A stretch of DNA of 64,000 nt from Undibacterium sp. Jales W-56. GTDB taxonomy: Bacteria > Pseudomonadota > Gammaproteobacteria > Burkholderiales > Burkholderiaceae_D. A model generated the notes under the pieces. It saw only the letters and a program-made list of their open reading frames with translations, was not told where the DNA came from and searched no databases. Numbering within the stretch: the stretch's first letter is position 1; the number at the start of each line of letters is the position of its first letter. The position numbers were made by a program, and so were the translations under genes. Below, one piece after another: positions 9,411-18,428 of the stretch. The DNA lies in assembly GCF_025548535.1 (NCBI RefSeq), contig NZ_JAJLQW010000004.1:124001-188000 (forward strand), written 5' to 3'.

Positions 9411-11123
9411 CTAAGGCGCATCACGCGGCGGCATCGCTTTGAAAATCGCCGCATACCGCGCATCCAAAGCCGCCTGCGCCTTCCAGTAATCATAGTACTC
9501 AGGGTACACAATCGGATGCAGGCGCTGCAAAGTCAACATGGTCCTGCTGGCTTTTTCAGGTTGACCGTTCAGCACATAAATTTCCGCCAATTTATTTAAG
9601 AAATGCGCATATCCAAAACGTTGACTAGTATGCTCGGCCAAGGAAATGTCAGAATCTAGCATTCTTTCATGAACCCTCAATTTACTAAACTTAAAATAAT
9701 CAAAAAATTGAGGAAATGCCGTAAAACGAGGTTGATCCATCGCCTTTGTGTCGACCTGATAACCCATTTGCTCCCTTCGCATGACTTTAAACCCGAAAGA
9801 GACTCTCTGATAATCTAAGGTAACAAGCGCAAGTACAGTACAAGACAACATGAATCCAGTAGCGATGGGCCACTGTTTTACTATAACGCCAGTTGATGGC
9901 CAGCGTTGCTGATGAACCATGCCCATCAAAACGCCAATTGGTATAAGGAAGTAGGCATACCACAATGGAAATTCCACGAGACTATGTATAAATGCAGCAG
10001 CGAAAAACAAAGTGGCAAATCTTCCAGCAATAGTAATTTTGTTCATTAAAGAAGATTTAACGTACCACAATGTAAGGAACAAAAAAATTAATACCGTTGC
10101 AGGCCATCCCAATTCAGCTGCAAAATTCAAAAGAAGGTTGTGCGAATGCTCTGCATAAGTAGCTGCACTAAAGTCGGCCCCTATTCTTACCTGCTCTGCA
10201 GTAAATCCAAACCAGCCAATACCAAACCATGGATGTTGAGATGCCATACGCCAAGCTTGCTGCATCAAAACCATACGCTCAGAACGTCCACTTACATGCT
10301 CTTCTAGTGATCCACTTGTAAAACCAAGAAAATGCGACAAACTTGGCAAACTTATCACAAAACTGATATATATTAATACCATACAAAGCAAAAATTGTTT
10401 GTGGATTAGTCGATCCCCCTCTACTCTGAATAAACTAATTAGTCCGAAGATCGGGACAATTAACCAACCAATTCGTGACTGCGTCAGAGCTAGCCCCCAT
10501 AAGATTACGGATACAAGCAACCCACTAGCCCATTTACTGAGCAATTGACGATGATATAGCCACCAAATGGAAGCAAGAGAAAAACATAATAACAATGCCA
10601 ATTGATTTGGCTGAGCTACATTTGCATAGGGACGCATAAAGGGTTGCGCATCCCTTGAGATAAACATCACAAAAGGAATGGCATTAATGCCCATCACTTG
10701 CATCATTTCCATGACAACAGACAATAACCCGGCAAGCAAATGTGCGGCGGAAACTGCAAGGCAAATAGCGTCAATACCATTATTCTCTTTTGCATACGTA
10801 GCTCCGACAATGATCGCTAAACCAAACAGGAAGAAATACATAAATGGAAGCATCAGATCATTCGGGAATATCACAAACCCAAAAAGGATTTGAATCAATA
10901 CAAAAAAAGCAATCCCAAGTGGCAAAAATAATAATTTAGGAAAAATTAGGACTGACTCTTTATTTTTAGCAAGATAACCAAATAAAATCAACAAACCAAA
11001 CACTGTTAGCACATCGTGATAATAAGTTCGATATGGGTGAAAATGGAAAGGGTGAATGAATGACGCGAACAAAAAAAATGAGAAAGTTAACAAAATATTT
11101 TTAACTTGCTTTTTTGATAGCAT
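9411..11123 (-). CDS. PglL/TfpO-type O-oligosaccharyltransferase (Wzy_C membrane protein)
   Basis: A 570-residue polytopic membrane protein, about 12 hydrophobic segments, with the Wzy/WaaL-family periplasmic loop: GIGWFGFTAEQVR near residue 297 and the signature AEHSHNLLLN near 325 containing the conserved His. The C-terminal soluble tail resembles the virulence-factor polymerase C-terminal domain of PglL enzymes. Divergent placement next to a type IV pilin gene suggests it glycosylates the pilin, as PglL/TfpO do in Neisseria and Pseudomonas. O-antigen ligase is the alternative. The gene is AT-rich compared with flanking genes. Confidence 0.82.
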   Translation of the reverse strand: MLSKKQVKNILLTFSFFLFASFIHPFHFHPYRTYYHDVLTVFGLLILFGYLAKNKESVLIFPKLLFLPLGIAFFVLIQILFGFVIFPNDLMLPFMYFFLFGLAIIVGATYAKENNGIDAICLAVSAAHLLAGLLSVVMEMMQVMGINAIPFVMFISRDAQPFMRPYANVAQPNQLALLLCFSLASIWWLYHRQLLSKWASGLLVSVILWGLALTQSRIGWLIVPIFGLISLFRVEGDRLIHKQFLLCMVLIYISFVISLPSLSHFLGFTSGSLEEHVSGRSERMVLMQQAWRMASQHPWFGIGWFGFTAEQVRIGADFSAATYAEHSHNLLLNFAAELGWPATVLIFLFLTLWYVKSSLMNKITIAGRFATLFFAAAFIHSLVEFPLWYAYFLIPIGVLMGMVHQQRWPSTGVIVKQWPIATGFMLSCTVLALVTLDYQRVSFGFKVMRREQMGYQVDTKAMDQPRFTAFPQFFDYFKFSKLRVHERMLDSDISLAEHTSQRFGYAHFLNKLAEIYVLNGQPEKASRTMLTLQRLHPIVYPEYYDYWKAQAALDARYAAIFKAMPPRDAP

Positions 11124-11400
11124 AATAGATATCTAATAACGTGAGATTTAATAACCGAAATCAATATAGCATGAGGAGTTAAATTTTTTTAATCCTAAGC
11201 ATTTAAGTGATGGGAACTATTTAGCGTTAGAAAAATTAGGTGACCATTATTTGTCAATCATGACGCAAAACGACAGTAGTATAAAATTTTTGTCTTAAGA
11301 TAGCCCTTAAAAATGCGTGAAGTTGCTTAGGTTATTTGTTTTTTACAAAAATTTAATCTCGCGAGAGCCACTAAGTTCACAAAACGCACCCCATAAATTC

Positions 11401-11416
11401 TGGCATGCGATTTGCT
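11401..11416 (+). promoter_or_regulatory. Sigma-54-type promoter of the pilin gene
   Basis: TGGCATG-N4-TTGCT matches the sigma-54 consensus TGGCACG-N4-TTGCW with the invariant GG and GC doublets at the correct spacing. Transcription would start near 11428, giving an approximately 40-nt leader with a GGAG ribosome-binding site 7 bp before the pilin ATG. Sigma-54/PilR control of pilA is established in Pseudomonas. The rest of the 345-bp gap (11124-11468) is AT-rich and I see no gene in it. Confidence 0.75.
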
Positions 11417-11468
11417 CTTTAAAAATTGCAGTAACACACTTTGTTTTATTACATAACTGGAGTTTGAC

Positions 11469-11933
11469 ATGAATACACAAAAATCTAGCCTACAGCTTAA
11501 AGCATCAAAAGGTTTCACTCTGATTGAATTGATGATTGTCGTTGCTATTATCGGCATTTTGGCTGCGGTCGCATTGCCGCAATACAGTAACTACACCTCA
11601 CGTACTCGCGCTGCAGCATCAAAACAAGAATTGGATCCAGTTAAAACTGGCGTTGCATTATGCCTACAAGAAACAGGCACGCTCACTGGCTGCAATTCTG
11701 GTTCGAACGGCGTTCCAACCGCAGTAGCATCCAAAAATCTTACGACAATTGGCTCCGTTACCAACGGTGTTATTAGTATGACTGGGGGCTCCACAACGGC
11801 AGCAGGTGCAAATCATACAATTATTGATACACCGACATTTTCTTCAGGTAACGCTGTTATGACCTGGACTGAGTCCGGCACAATTTGTGATCCAGTACGT
11901 GGCTTGAAACCTGGTCAGGGCGATTGTCCATAA
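11469..11933 (+). CDS. pilA: Type IV pilin (PilA-like major pilin)
   Basis: A 154-residue type IVa prepilin. The leader has 15 residues ending in Gly15, followed by the mature N-terminus FTLIELMIVVAIIGILAA with Glu at +5, the classic PilD cleavage/methylation and assembly signature. The C-terminal Cys140 and Cys153 likely form the disulfide loop, and the body is rich in Ser/Thr/Gly. That composition suits O-glycosylation by the adjacent PglL-like enzyme. The sigma-54 promoter upstream, hairpin downstream and the TfpZ-like gene at 12176 complete a pilin locus. Confidence 0.95.
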   Translation: MNTQKSSLQLKASKGFTLIELMIVVAIIGILAAVALPQYSNYTSRTRAAASKQELDPVKTGVALCLQETGTLTGCNSGSNGVPTAVASKNLTTIGSVTNGVISMTGGSTTAAGANHTIIDTPTFSSGNAVMTWTESGTICDPVRGLKPGQGDCP

Positions 11934-11951
11934 AAACAGTAATGCTTTACT

Positions 11952-11986
11952 AAATTAAAGGGTCTTTTTGACCCTTTAATTTCATC
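11952..11986 (+). terminator. Hairpin after the pilin gene
   Basis: A perfect 12-bp stem (11952-11963 paired with 11971-11982) with a 7-nt T-rich loop lies 18 bp after the pilin stop. The following T-run is short, so it may end or stabilise the pilin mRNA while allowing some read-through to the tfpZ-like gene. Confidence 0.7.
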
Positions 11987-12175
11987 GAAAGCAATCAAGT
12001 AACCCGCATTTATGCTTCTCTTTGCGGACTAAAACTAGTTCTAGCTTTAGTTTAAACAAAAAATTCACTTGTTCTAAAAGTAGATATAAGCCTTTTATCT
12101 TATATTTAACCAAATCGAATTCCTAAAGACGCGGTTTTTACTAATTTCATTGAAATAAATAATTTCAATTTAATC

Positions 12176-12964
12176 ATGAGAAAGAATATTCAAGCCAGCT
12201 TAATACATTTATCTGTCAGCGTTTCAATTGTTTCTTTGGTTTTATTGTTTACGTTACTTGTATGCTATCCAACTCCCTATTTTCACGCTATGGGTGTCAA
12301 AAATATTTTGGTTATTTTGGCAATCGCTGATATTACAATCGGCCCAATAATAACGTTGATCATTTATGACCCGTTGAAACGTTTAATTAAATTTGATTTA
12401 GCAGTAGTTGCAATACTTCAATTGATAGCACTTGGATATGGTGTGTCTACCATACTAGCTGGCAGACCCGTTTATGTAGTCTATTTTGAAGATAGATTTA
12501 TCCTGGAGTCAGCTTTCGATATTCCTAAAGTCGAATTAGACAAAGTTAATACCTCAATGCTTCCATTCACTGGTCCCCGAATTGTTGCTGTGCAACTTCC
12601 AAAAGATAAAACGAAACTAAAGAGTTTAATTCAAGAAGGTGCTAGCCAAAGTAAATGGCTTCCCCAAATGCCAAGTCTTTTTATTCCTTATGCATCTGTT
12701 GCAGAAAATGTAAAATCCAAACTAAAAGAACTAGATGAGTTGCGTTTTTCACAACCAACAGAAACGCTAGACAGCATGGAAGAAGAAGTAACAGAGGCAT
12801 TAACCATTAACATGCTAAAAAGGGAGGAAGTCGGCTTTATTCCCGTAGAAGGCCAAACTACCAATCTGACAGCTCTGATCAAAAAAAGTGATGCAAGCGT
12901 TATCCGCATAATAGTGGTTGATCCTTTTATCAAAAAGACCTCTAAAAATTTGAATATTAATTGA
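12176..12964 (+). CDS. tfpZ: TfpX/TfpZ-family type IV pilin accessory protein
   Basis: A 262-residue protein with an N-terminal hydrophobic segment, the conserved PYFHAMGVKNILVIL stretch near residue 40, further membrane helices (DITIGPIITLIIY, LAVVAILQLIALGYG) and VVYFEDRFILE near 110. This arrangement is that of TfpX/TfpZ/FimB-like accessory proteins, which sit downstream of pilin genes and help assemble a matching pilin. Placement 243 bp after pilA supports this. The gene is strongly AT-rich. Confidence 0.82.
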   Translation: MRKNIQASLIHLSVSVSIVSLVLLFTLLVCYPTPYFHAMGVKNILVILAIADITIGPIITLIIYDPLKRLIKFDLAVVAILQLIALGYGVSTILAGRPVYVVYFEDRFILESAFDIPKVELDKVNTSMLPFTGPRIVAVQLPKDKTKLKSLIQEGASQSKWLPQMPSLFIPYASVAENVKSKLKELDELRFSQPTETLDSMEEEVTEALTINMLKREEVGFIPVEGQTTNLTALIKKSDASVIRIIVVDPFIKKTSKNLNIN

Positions 12965-13022
12965 ATTTCTCAATTATCAAAAATCTCTTTCAGCATCTAT
13001 CTTAAAAAATTAAAAATTGTTT

Positions 13023-13643
13023 TTAACCGTTATCAAAAATAAATTTCATTTTTGTCCCGGATAAATCAAGCATGTCATTGTTGGCAATTTGTTGTGGTTT
13101 AAGATCAATTTCAATATTATTAATTTTGGGTTTTGACATTCCGTCGACATGTGCAATAAAGTAATTCGGGCCTTGCTTTGTTATCGCGACAACTTGCACC
13201 CCTGGGCTACCGATCGTTGTAACAGGTTTAGTCAAGTGCAACTCCCTGCCGGCATTTGAGCCATTAATTACTTTAATTTTTGCAGAGGTAGTGAAATTAG
13301 GGGGTGTGACAGAAGTTTGTGCAGGTAGCGTGGGAGTAACTCCAATTATTGGAATTACTTCAGAAGTAAATCTCAACTTGTACTTACCAACATCAATCAC
13401 ATCCTCATTTTGCAATAAATGCTTCTTGATAGGTTGACCATTCACCATGGTGCCGTTGGTACTGCCTAAATCCAGGACAAATGAGCCGTTTGAGGTTGTG
13501 TCGATAGCAGCGTGCTGGCCGCTGACGGTTAGGTGATCAATCGCTATATCGTTGGTGGGACGTCGTCCGATTGTCAACCGCGGTTTAAGGATAGTGAGTT
13601 CTTTTTGGACCAGACCGTTAAAAGTGACGACAATTTTCGCCAT
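13023..13643 (-). CDS. FHA-domain protein
   Basis: A 206-residue soluble protein. The first about 95 residues form a forkhead-associated domain with the phosphothreonine-binding residues in TIGRRPTND, VSGQHA and GSTNGTMVNG. The C-terminal half (from AKIKVINGSNAG) looks like a second, degenerate FHA-like fold lacking the binding residues. It is encoded 38 bp downstream of a PP2C phosphatase gene, so it probably reads Ser/Thr phosphorylation controlled by that enzyme. No Ser/Thr kinase gene is visible nearby. Confidence 0.88.
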   Translation of the reverse strand: MAKIVVTFNGLVQKELTILKPRLTIGRRPTNDIAIDHLTVSGQHAAIDTTSNGSFVLDLGSTNGTMVNGQPIKKHLLQNEDVIDVGKYKLRFTSEVIPIIGVTPTLPAQTSVTPPNFTTSAKIKVINGSNAGRELHLTKPVTTIGSPGVQVVAITKQGPNYFIAHVDGMSKPKINNIEIDLKPQQIANNDMLDLSGTKMKFIFDNG

Positions 13644-13681
13644 AGTGTTCTCTTTAAAAAAACCTGATTAAAGTGAGTGAT

Positions 13682-14488
13682 CTATTTTGACAGGATATAA
13701 TTTTTTAGCGATTGTGATTCTAGTTTGGAGATCTTCATCAGAATCACGGAAATATTGTCGCGACCACCCTGCTCGTTTGCGCTATCAATAAGAACTTTGC
13801 AGCACAATTTTAAATTATCCGCATGCTGGCGTATCAGGTGATGGATTTGATCATGATTGAGCATATCGGTCAATCCATCGGAGCACAGCAAGTAAATATC
13901 GCCCTCTTCCATTGCATGCTCATGTATTTCTACCTCCACATCATCTTGGGCGCCGACGGCTCTGGTAATGAGATTTTTTATTGGTGAATGCTGAGCGTTC
14001 TCTTGACTGATCAGGCCTGCATCGATTTGCGCCTGCAACACCGAATGGTCGTGGGTGATCTGCAGCAGTTTGTCCGATCTGTATCGGTAAGCGCGGGAAT
14101 CCCCGACGTGCGCAACCAATAATTTGTCGTAATGACAAAAAGCAACTACAACGGTTGTTCCCATGCCGATGAACTCTGCATTGTCTTGCGCTGCGCCCCA
14201 TACCTGATGATTGGCTGAATCAATAGCATCTTTAATCCAGCGCATGGCGATCGAAGTTTTGTGTCCAAATAGGGACGAAAATGTGGAGGATTTTTTGCGC
14301 AATAGCTGCTGCTTAATGCTGTCGACCGTCATTTTGCTGGCCACTTCGCCAGCGTTGTATCCACCCATACCATCGGCCAGCACTGCGAAATCAGCTTCCG
14401 CGCATATTTCTATGGCATCTTCATTATGCGCTCGTACTAGTCCCGTATCCGAGAGGCCCGCAAACTCTAATACGCGTTGAAATGACAT
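13682..14488 (-). CDS. PP2C-family Ser/Thr protein phosphatase
   Basis: A 268-residue metal-dependent phosphatase. Motifs: RAHNEDA near residue 19, LADGMGGYNAGEVAS near 37, VAHVGDSRAYR near 135, LLCSDGLTDM near 200 and GGRDNISVILM near 240, covering the metal-binding Asp residues. No transmembrane segment is seen. It is the upstream gene of a pair with the FHA protein. In other bacteria such pairs modulate type VI secretion, pili or cell division through a partner kinase, but no kinase lies in this window. Confidence 0.92.
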   Translation of the reverse strand: MSFQRVLEFAGLSDTGLVRAHNEDAIEICAEADFAVLADGMGGYNAGEVASKMTVDSIKQQLLRKKSSTFSSLFGHKTSIAMRWIKDAIDSANHQVWGAAQDNAEFIGMGTTVVVAFCHYDKLLVAHVGDSRAYRYRSDKLLQITHDHSVLQAQIDAGLISQENAQHSPIKNLITRAVGAQDDVEVEIHEHAMEEGDIYLLCSDGLTDMLNHDQIHHLIRQHADNLKLCCKVLIDSANEQGGRDNISVILMKISKLESQSLKNYILSK

Positions 14489-14833
14489 GGATATAAAATA
14501 GTTAAAAATCAGGCTGTGCGTTAAAGATAGGGAGCATTTATTAGCACTGAAAATGTTGTCAGTAAGCCTGTTGGACTAAGCTTAACACCAACCAAAGAAA
14601 TTGTTGCGTAAAGATAAGTAATTCCCAACATTGTCCTACTCTGTTAATTGTTATCGCAAGAAATTTCCAGTAGTGCGCATTTCTGTCACTGATGAACAAC
14701 ATCGCCATCACCTGATCGCATTTCAATGCTTGCAATTGATTAAAACGATTTAGCTAATCCAACTATAGAGTGCTGTTATCAATTGCCAGATCATTCTATA
14801 AATTGATTTGGACGATTTTCCACATTTGATTAT
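14489..14833. other. AT-rich intergenic region without recognised gene
   Basis: About 345 bp between the PP2C start and the sucD terminator. No convincing ORF, RNA gene or repeat was found. The right part presumably carries the promoter of the PP2C/FHA pair on the minus strand, but no clear -35/-10 pair stands out. Confidence 0.5.
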
Positions 14834-14868
14834 AAAAAAAGGGAGAGCTAAGCTCCCCCCTCTTTTTT
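14834..14868 (-). terminator. Rho-independent terminator after sucD
   Basis: On the minus strand a GC-rich stem (about 14841-14849 with 14851-14859, one G-U pair) is followed by a run of seven T. It lies 16 bp beyond the sucD stop. Confidence 0.88.
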
Positions 14869-14883
14869 CTCAAGCTTTTCAGA

Positions 14884-15765
14884 TTACAGCATGGCTTTCA
14901 GCAAACGCGCCATTTCTGACGGGTTCTTGGTTGCTTTAATACCGCATTCTTCCATGATGTCGAGCTTCGCTTGTGCCGTATCGGCGCCACCGGAGATCAA
15001 CGCACCGGCGTGGCCCATACGCTTGCCCGGAGGGGCCGTCACACCGGCGATAAAGCCGACCACCGGTTTTTTCATGTTGTCACGTATCCAGTAAGAAGCA
15101 TTGGCTTCGTCAGGGCCGCCGATTTCACCGATCATGATGACGGCGTCAGTATCTGGATCATCATTGAACATCTGCATGATGTCGATGTGCTTCAGGCCAT
15201 TGATCGGGTCGCCGCCGATACCAACGGCAGAAGACTGACCCAGACCCAGTGCAGTCAATTGACCCACTGCTTCATAAGTCAGTGTGCCGGAACGGGAAAC
15301 CACGCCGATACGGCCTTTACGGTGGATGTGACCTGGCATGATGCCGATCTTGATTTCGTCTGGCGTGATCAGGCCGGGGCAGTTAGGGCCGAGCAATTTG
15401 GTCTTGCTGCCGGACTTTGCCATACGGTCTTTCAACATCATCATGTCACGGACGGGAATGCCTTCAGTAATGCAGATTGCCAGATCGAGGTCGGCTTCTA
15501 CTGCTTCCCAGATGGCCGCGGCTGCGCCTGCCGGCGGCACATAGATAACCGACACGGTGGCACCAGTGGCGGCTTTTGCTTCAGCAACGTTTGCGTAGAT
15601 TGGAATGCCTTCGAAATCTTCGCCGGCTTTCTTTGGGTTAACACCGGCGACGAAACAGTTTTTACCGTTTGCGTAGTCGCGGCACATGCGTGTATGGAAC
15701 TGGCCAGTTTTGCCAGTGATACCTTGGGTGATGACTTTTGTGTCTTTATTGATCAGGATGGACAT
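14884..15765 (-). CDS. sucD: Succinyl-CoA synthetase alpha subunit
   Basis: Forms with SucC the ADP-forming succinyl-CoA ligase of the TCA cycle. The 293-residue protein shows QGITGKTGQFH near residue 14 (CoA-binding Rossmann start), GPNCPGLITPDE near 125, and GHAGALISGG near 245 with the phosphorylated His. Length is normal. It lies 18 bp after sucC and is followed by a strong terminator, marking the end of the operon. Confidence 0.97.
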   Translation of the reverse strand: MSILINKDTKVITQGITGKTGQFHTRMCRDYANGKNCFVAGVNPKKAGEDFEGIPIYANVAEAKAATGATVSVIYVPPAGAAAAIWEAVEADLDLAICITEGIPVRDMMMLKDRMAKSGSKTKLLGPNCPGLITPDEIKIGIMPGHIHRKGRIGVVSRSGTLTYEAVGQLTALGLGQSSAVGIGGDPINGLKHIDIMQMFNDDPDTDAVIMIGEIGGPDEANASYWIRDNMKKPVVGFIAGVTAPPGKRMGHAGALISGGADTAQAKLDIMEECGIKATKNPSEMARLLKAML

Positions 15766-15783
15766 ATCTGTTCCTTGCGATTA

Positions 15784-16950
15784 TTAAGCTTTAGCAGCGG
15801 CGGCAACAACCTTCTGCGCCGCTTCTTCCATCGTGTCAGCCGCGATGATAGGCAGGCCGGAGTCAGCCAGCATCTTCTTGCCGATGTCTTCGTTGGTACC
15901 CTTCATGCGCACTACCAGCGGCACTTGCAGGGAAACTGCCTTGGATGCAGTAATCACGCCTTCAGCGATCACGTCACAACGCATGATGCCGCCGAAAATA
16001 TTGACCAGGATTGCTTTCAGGCCGGGATTTTTCAACATGATCTTGAAGGCTTCTGTCACCTTCTCTGCCGTCGCACCGCCGCCTACGTCGAGGAAGTTGG
16101 CTGGTTCGCCGCCGAACAGTTTGATGGTATCCATGGTTGCCATGGCCAGACCGGCACCATTCACCAGGCAACCGATATTGCCGTCGAGGGAGATATAAGC
16201 CAGGTCAAATTTGGAGGCTTCGATTTCAGCTGGATCTTCTTCATCCAGATCGCGATAGGCAACGATTTCCGGTTGACGGAACAAAGAGTTAGAGTCGAAA
16301 TTGAATTTCGCATCCAGTGCAATCACTTTGCCAGAGCCAGTCAGGATCAAAGGATTGATTTCCGCCAGGGAGCAGTCAGTTTCCATGAAGGCTTTGTACA
16401 AACCTTGCAACTGTACGCGCGCATCAGCGATGGAGCCTTCAGGCACACCGATTTTACGGGAGATGTCGTCAGCTTCTGCATCTTGCAGACCATTGGTTGG
16501 GTCGATTGCCAGGTTGTGGATCAGTTCTGGATGTTTTTCTGCCACTTCTTCAATATCCATACCACCTTCGCTGGAGGCCATCAAGACCACGCGCTGGCTG
16601 ATACGGTCAGTGACCATACTGACATACAGTTCTTTTTTGATGTCTGCGCCTTCTTCGATCAACAGGCGACGGACCTTCTGACCTTCTGGACTGGTCTGGT
16701 GAGTGACCAGTTGCATACCCAAAATGGCAGTAGCATATTCACGCACTTGCTCCAGGGATTTAGCCACTTTAACGCCGCCGCCTTTACCGCGACCGCCTGC
16801 GTGGATTTGCGCTTTGACAACCCAGACCGGGCCACCCAAGGTTTCAGCCGCTTTCACGGCTTCATCTACGGACAAGCATGGAATACCGCGTGGCACTGTC
16901 ACTCCGAATTTACGGAGGATTTCTTTACCCTGATACTCATGAATTTTCAT
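15784..16950 (-). CDS. sucC: Succinyl-CoA synthetase beta subunit
   Basis: The 388-residue ATP-grasp subunit that binds nucleotide and succinate. It starts [17 protein letters not shown], with GRGKGGGVK near residue 53 in the nucleotide site and [13 protein letters not shown] near 265. Length matches the family. The gene order DUF2889-sucC-sucD downstream of recA-recX is a common betaproteobacterial arrangement. The long opposite-strand open frame over sucCD is a coding shadow. Confidence 0.97.
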   Translation of the reverse strand: MKIHEYQGKEILRKFGVTVPRGIPCLSVDEAVKAAETLGGPVWVVKAQIHAGGRGKGGGVKVAKSLEQVREYATAILGMQLVTHQTSPEGQKVRRLLIEEGADIKKELYVSMVTDRISQRVVLMASSEGGMDIEEVAEKHPELIHNLAIDPTNGLQDAEADDISRKIGVPEGSIADARVQLQGLYKAFMETDCSLAEINPLILTGSGKVIALDAKFNFDSNSLFRQPEIVAYRDLDEEDPAEIEASKFDLAYISLDGNIGCLVNGAGLAMATMDTIKLFGGEPANFLDVGGGATAEKVTEAFKIMLKNPGLKAILVNIFGGIMRCDVIAEGVITASKAVSLQVPLVVRMKGTNEDIGKKMLADSGLPIIAADTMEEAAQKVVAAAAKA

Positions 16951-17008
16951 ACGACTTCCCTTCAGACACTGAGGTATTAGTTAATAAGTAAAACAACACA
17001 AAAACAAA

Positions 17009-17599
17009 CTAGCTGGATGATTTTGCATCAGCCGACGCTTTTAAAGCCGTCGACCAACGCGGGTAATACTGCGCAACTGCCGGCCCATCCAGGCGCAGCG
17101 CATGGCAACGATTGAGTTGAAACGGTTGTTGTGTTTGCTCAGAGGCACTGGCGCCATCCCGGGTATCGATCACATCGCCGGCAAATGCCTGAACTGCGGC
17201 AGTCGGTAAAATTTGGGCTAACTCAGTGATATGCGTACATCCGTTGATACCAGACAGTCTTTCTTTTACGCCTTGTCGAAATTGCATAAACAAATTGAGA
17301 CCGATCAATTTTTTATAATCAGGCACTATCGTGTTGCAAAATCCTGGATAAGGTACTGCATCGGAAACAGCAACGGCATCGACGATCGTCAGATTGGTAT
17401 CAATCGTGATACGCAGACTAAGGTCGTGCAAAGCGGTACCCACAGGGCGAATGCCCGAAGCAAGCTTGATATCGCGGGTCTTGGAATCGGTGATATGGGC
17501 GTCGAGATCCCACAATCCGTCATCGCGAGCGAATGCGTCGATCTGGATTGAGCGCGTATGCTTCAGCGCACGTCCGATAGTTGTTGATGGTAAGGGCAT
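17009..17599 (-). CDS. DUF2889 family protein
   Basis: A 196-residue soluble protein with the family signature RPVGTALHDLSLRITID near residue 50 and GINGCTHITEL near 118. DUF2889 proteins are of unknown function and often neighbour recX/sucC in Burkholderiales, as here (58 bp upstream of sucC). The conserved Cys-x-His in GCTH and several Asp might bind a metal, but that is only a guess. Confidence 0.85.
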   Translation of the reverse strand: MPLPSTTIGRALKHTRSIQIDAFARDDGLWDLDAHITDSKTRDIKLASGIRPVGTALHDLSLRITIDTNLTIVDAVAVSDAVPYPGFCNTIVPDYKKLIGLNLFMQFRQGVKERLSGINGCTHITELAQILPTAAVQAFAGDVIDTRDGASASEQTQQPFQLNRCHALRLDGPAVAQYYPRWSTALKASADAKSSS

Positions 17600-17831
17600 A
17601 ATGCCTACTGGCGGCTATTTCAGAATAAAGAGCCACAATTGCGTGTCGTTACCGCAGCTTCTACGATAACAGCCGCTCCTGCGGCCCTGCAAAAAACCAC
17701 AGAAGTGTAGCACAAGTGGCTCATCAAACCGGGTTTACCGCAGCATTTACTATATAGATAGTTGAATTATTTCTGTAGATGGCCTACATATTCATAGATA
17801 AATTGACCATACATTAGAGAGATTTATACGA

Positions 17832-18293
17832 TTAATTATCCAGTTCATCCTCTCTAGGAGCGCGCATTGCCAGTTGAATCGCTTTTTGCGAAAACCCCCG
17901 TTGCTGTAAAAACCGGGCTTGCTTAGCCTTTTCCGCATGATCTATTGCTTTATCAGGGAATTTTCTATGGAGTATCTCAATCGCTCTATCCGTTTCCGTC
18001 ACGCTCAATGCACTTTTGATCCGTGCGATTTCCTGGCTATCCATCTGATGACTTTGCAATTCGGCCAGAATACGTTGATTACCAAACCGGGCAATACGAC
18101 GATTTACCAGAGAATCAGAGAAACGTTCAGCAGATAAATACTTGGCAGCTTCCAGCGTATCCAATAAAGCCGCGACATCGTCACCATCTTGCGCATACCG
18201 TTCCAGCTTGCGCGCCAATTCGATACGGCTATGCTCACGCATCGACAAATACCGGAGCGCCCTTGCTTTCAAGCTGATTTGCAGTTTAGGCAT
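17832..18293 (-). CDS. recX: Regulatory protein RecX
   Basis: Small helical inhibitor/modulator of RecA filaments. The 153 residues include the RecX pattern [19 protein letters not shown] near the N-terminus and KFPDKAI...[12 protein letters not shown] near the C-terminus, built of three-helix repeats. It follows recA by 135 bp with a strong terminator between them, so recX expression depends on read-through, as in other proteobacteria. Confidence 0.93.
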   Translation of the reverse strand: MPKLQISLKARALRYLSMREHSRIELARKLERYAQDGDDVAALLDTLEAAKYLSAERFSDSLVNRRIARFGNQRILAELQSHQMDSQEIARIKSALSVTETDRAIEILHRKFPDKAIDHAEKAKQARFLQQRGFSQKAIQLAMRAPREDELDN

Positions 18294-18310
18294 AAATTCA
18301 GATGATCAAT

Positions 18311-18352
18311 AAAAAAACGCCGGCACATTCATGAAGAGTGGATCCGGCGTTC
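18311..18352 (-). terminator. Terminator between recA and recX
   Basis: On the minus strand, ACGCCGG (18344-18350) pairs with CCGGCGT (18317-18323) around a 20-nt loop, and seven T follow. It lies 78 bp after the recA stop. Partial read-through would set the RecA:RecX ratio. Confidence 0.85.
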
Positions 18353-18428
18353 TGGCTGCAAATTTGCAAAGCATTAAAATTAGCGAAGTGAATGATCAAA
18401 ATCGTTAAGCGCTTAACTTAGCTTAGTT

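Noticed and set aside
14971..16980. Long open frame (669 codons) on the plus strand opposite sucD-sucC
   Set aside because: It is antisense to two clearly conserved genes, its translation is His/Phe/Asp-rich low-quality sequence typical of a codon-bias shadow, and it has no family match.
16951..17008. Possible separate promoter between DUF2889 and sucC
   Set aside because: Only 58 bp, no -35/-10 pair visible; co-transcription is simpler.
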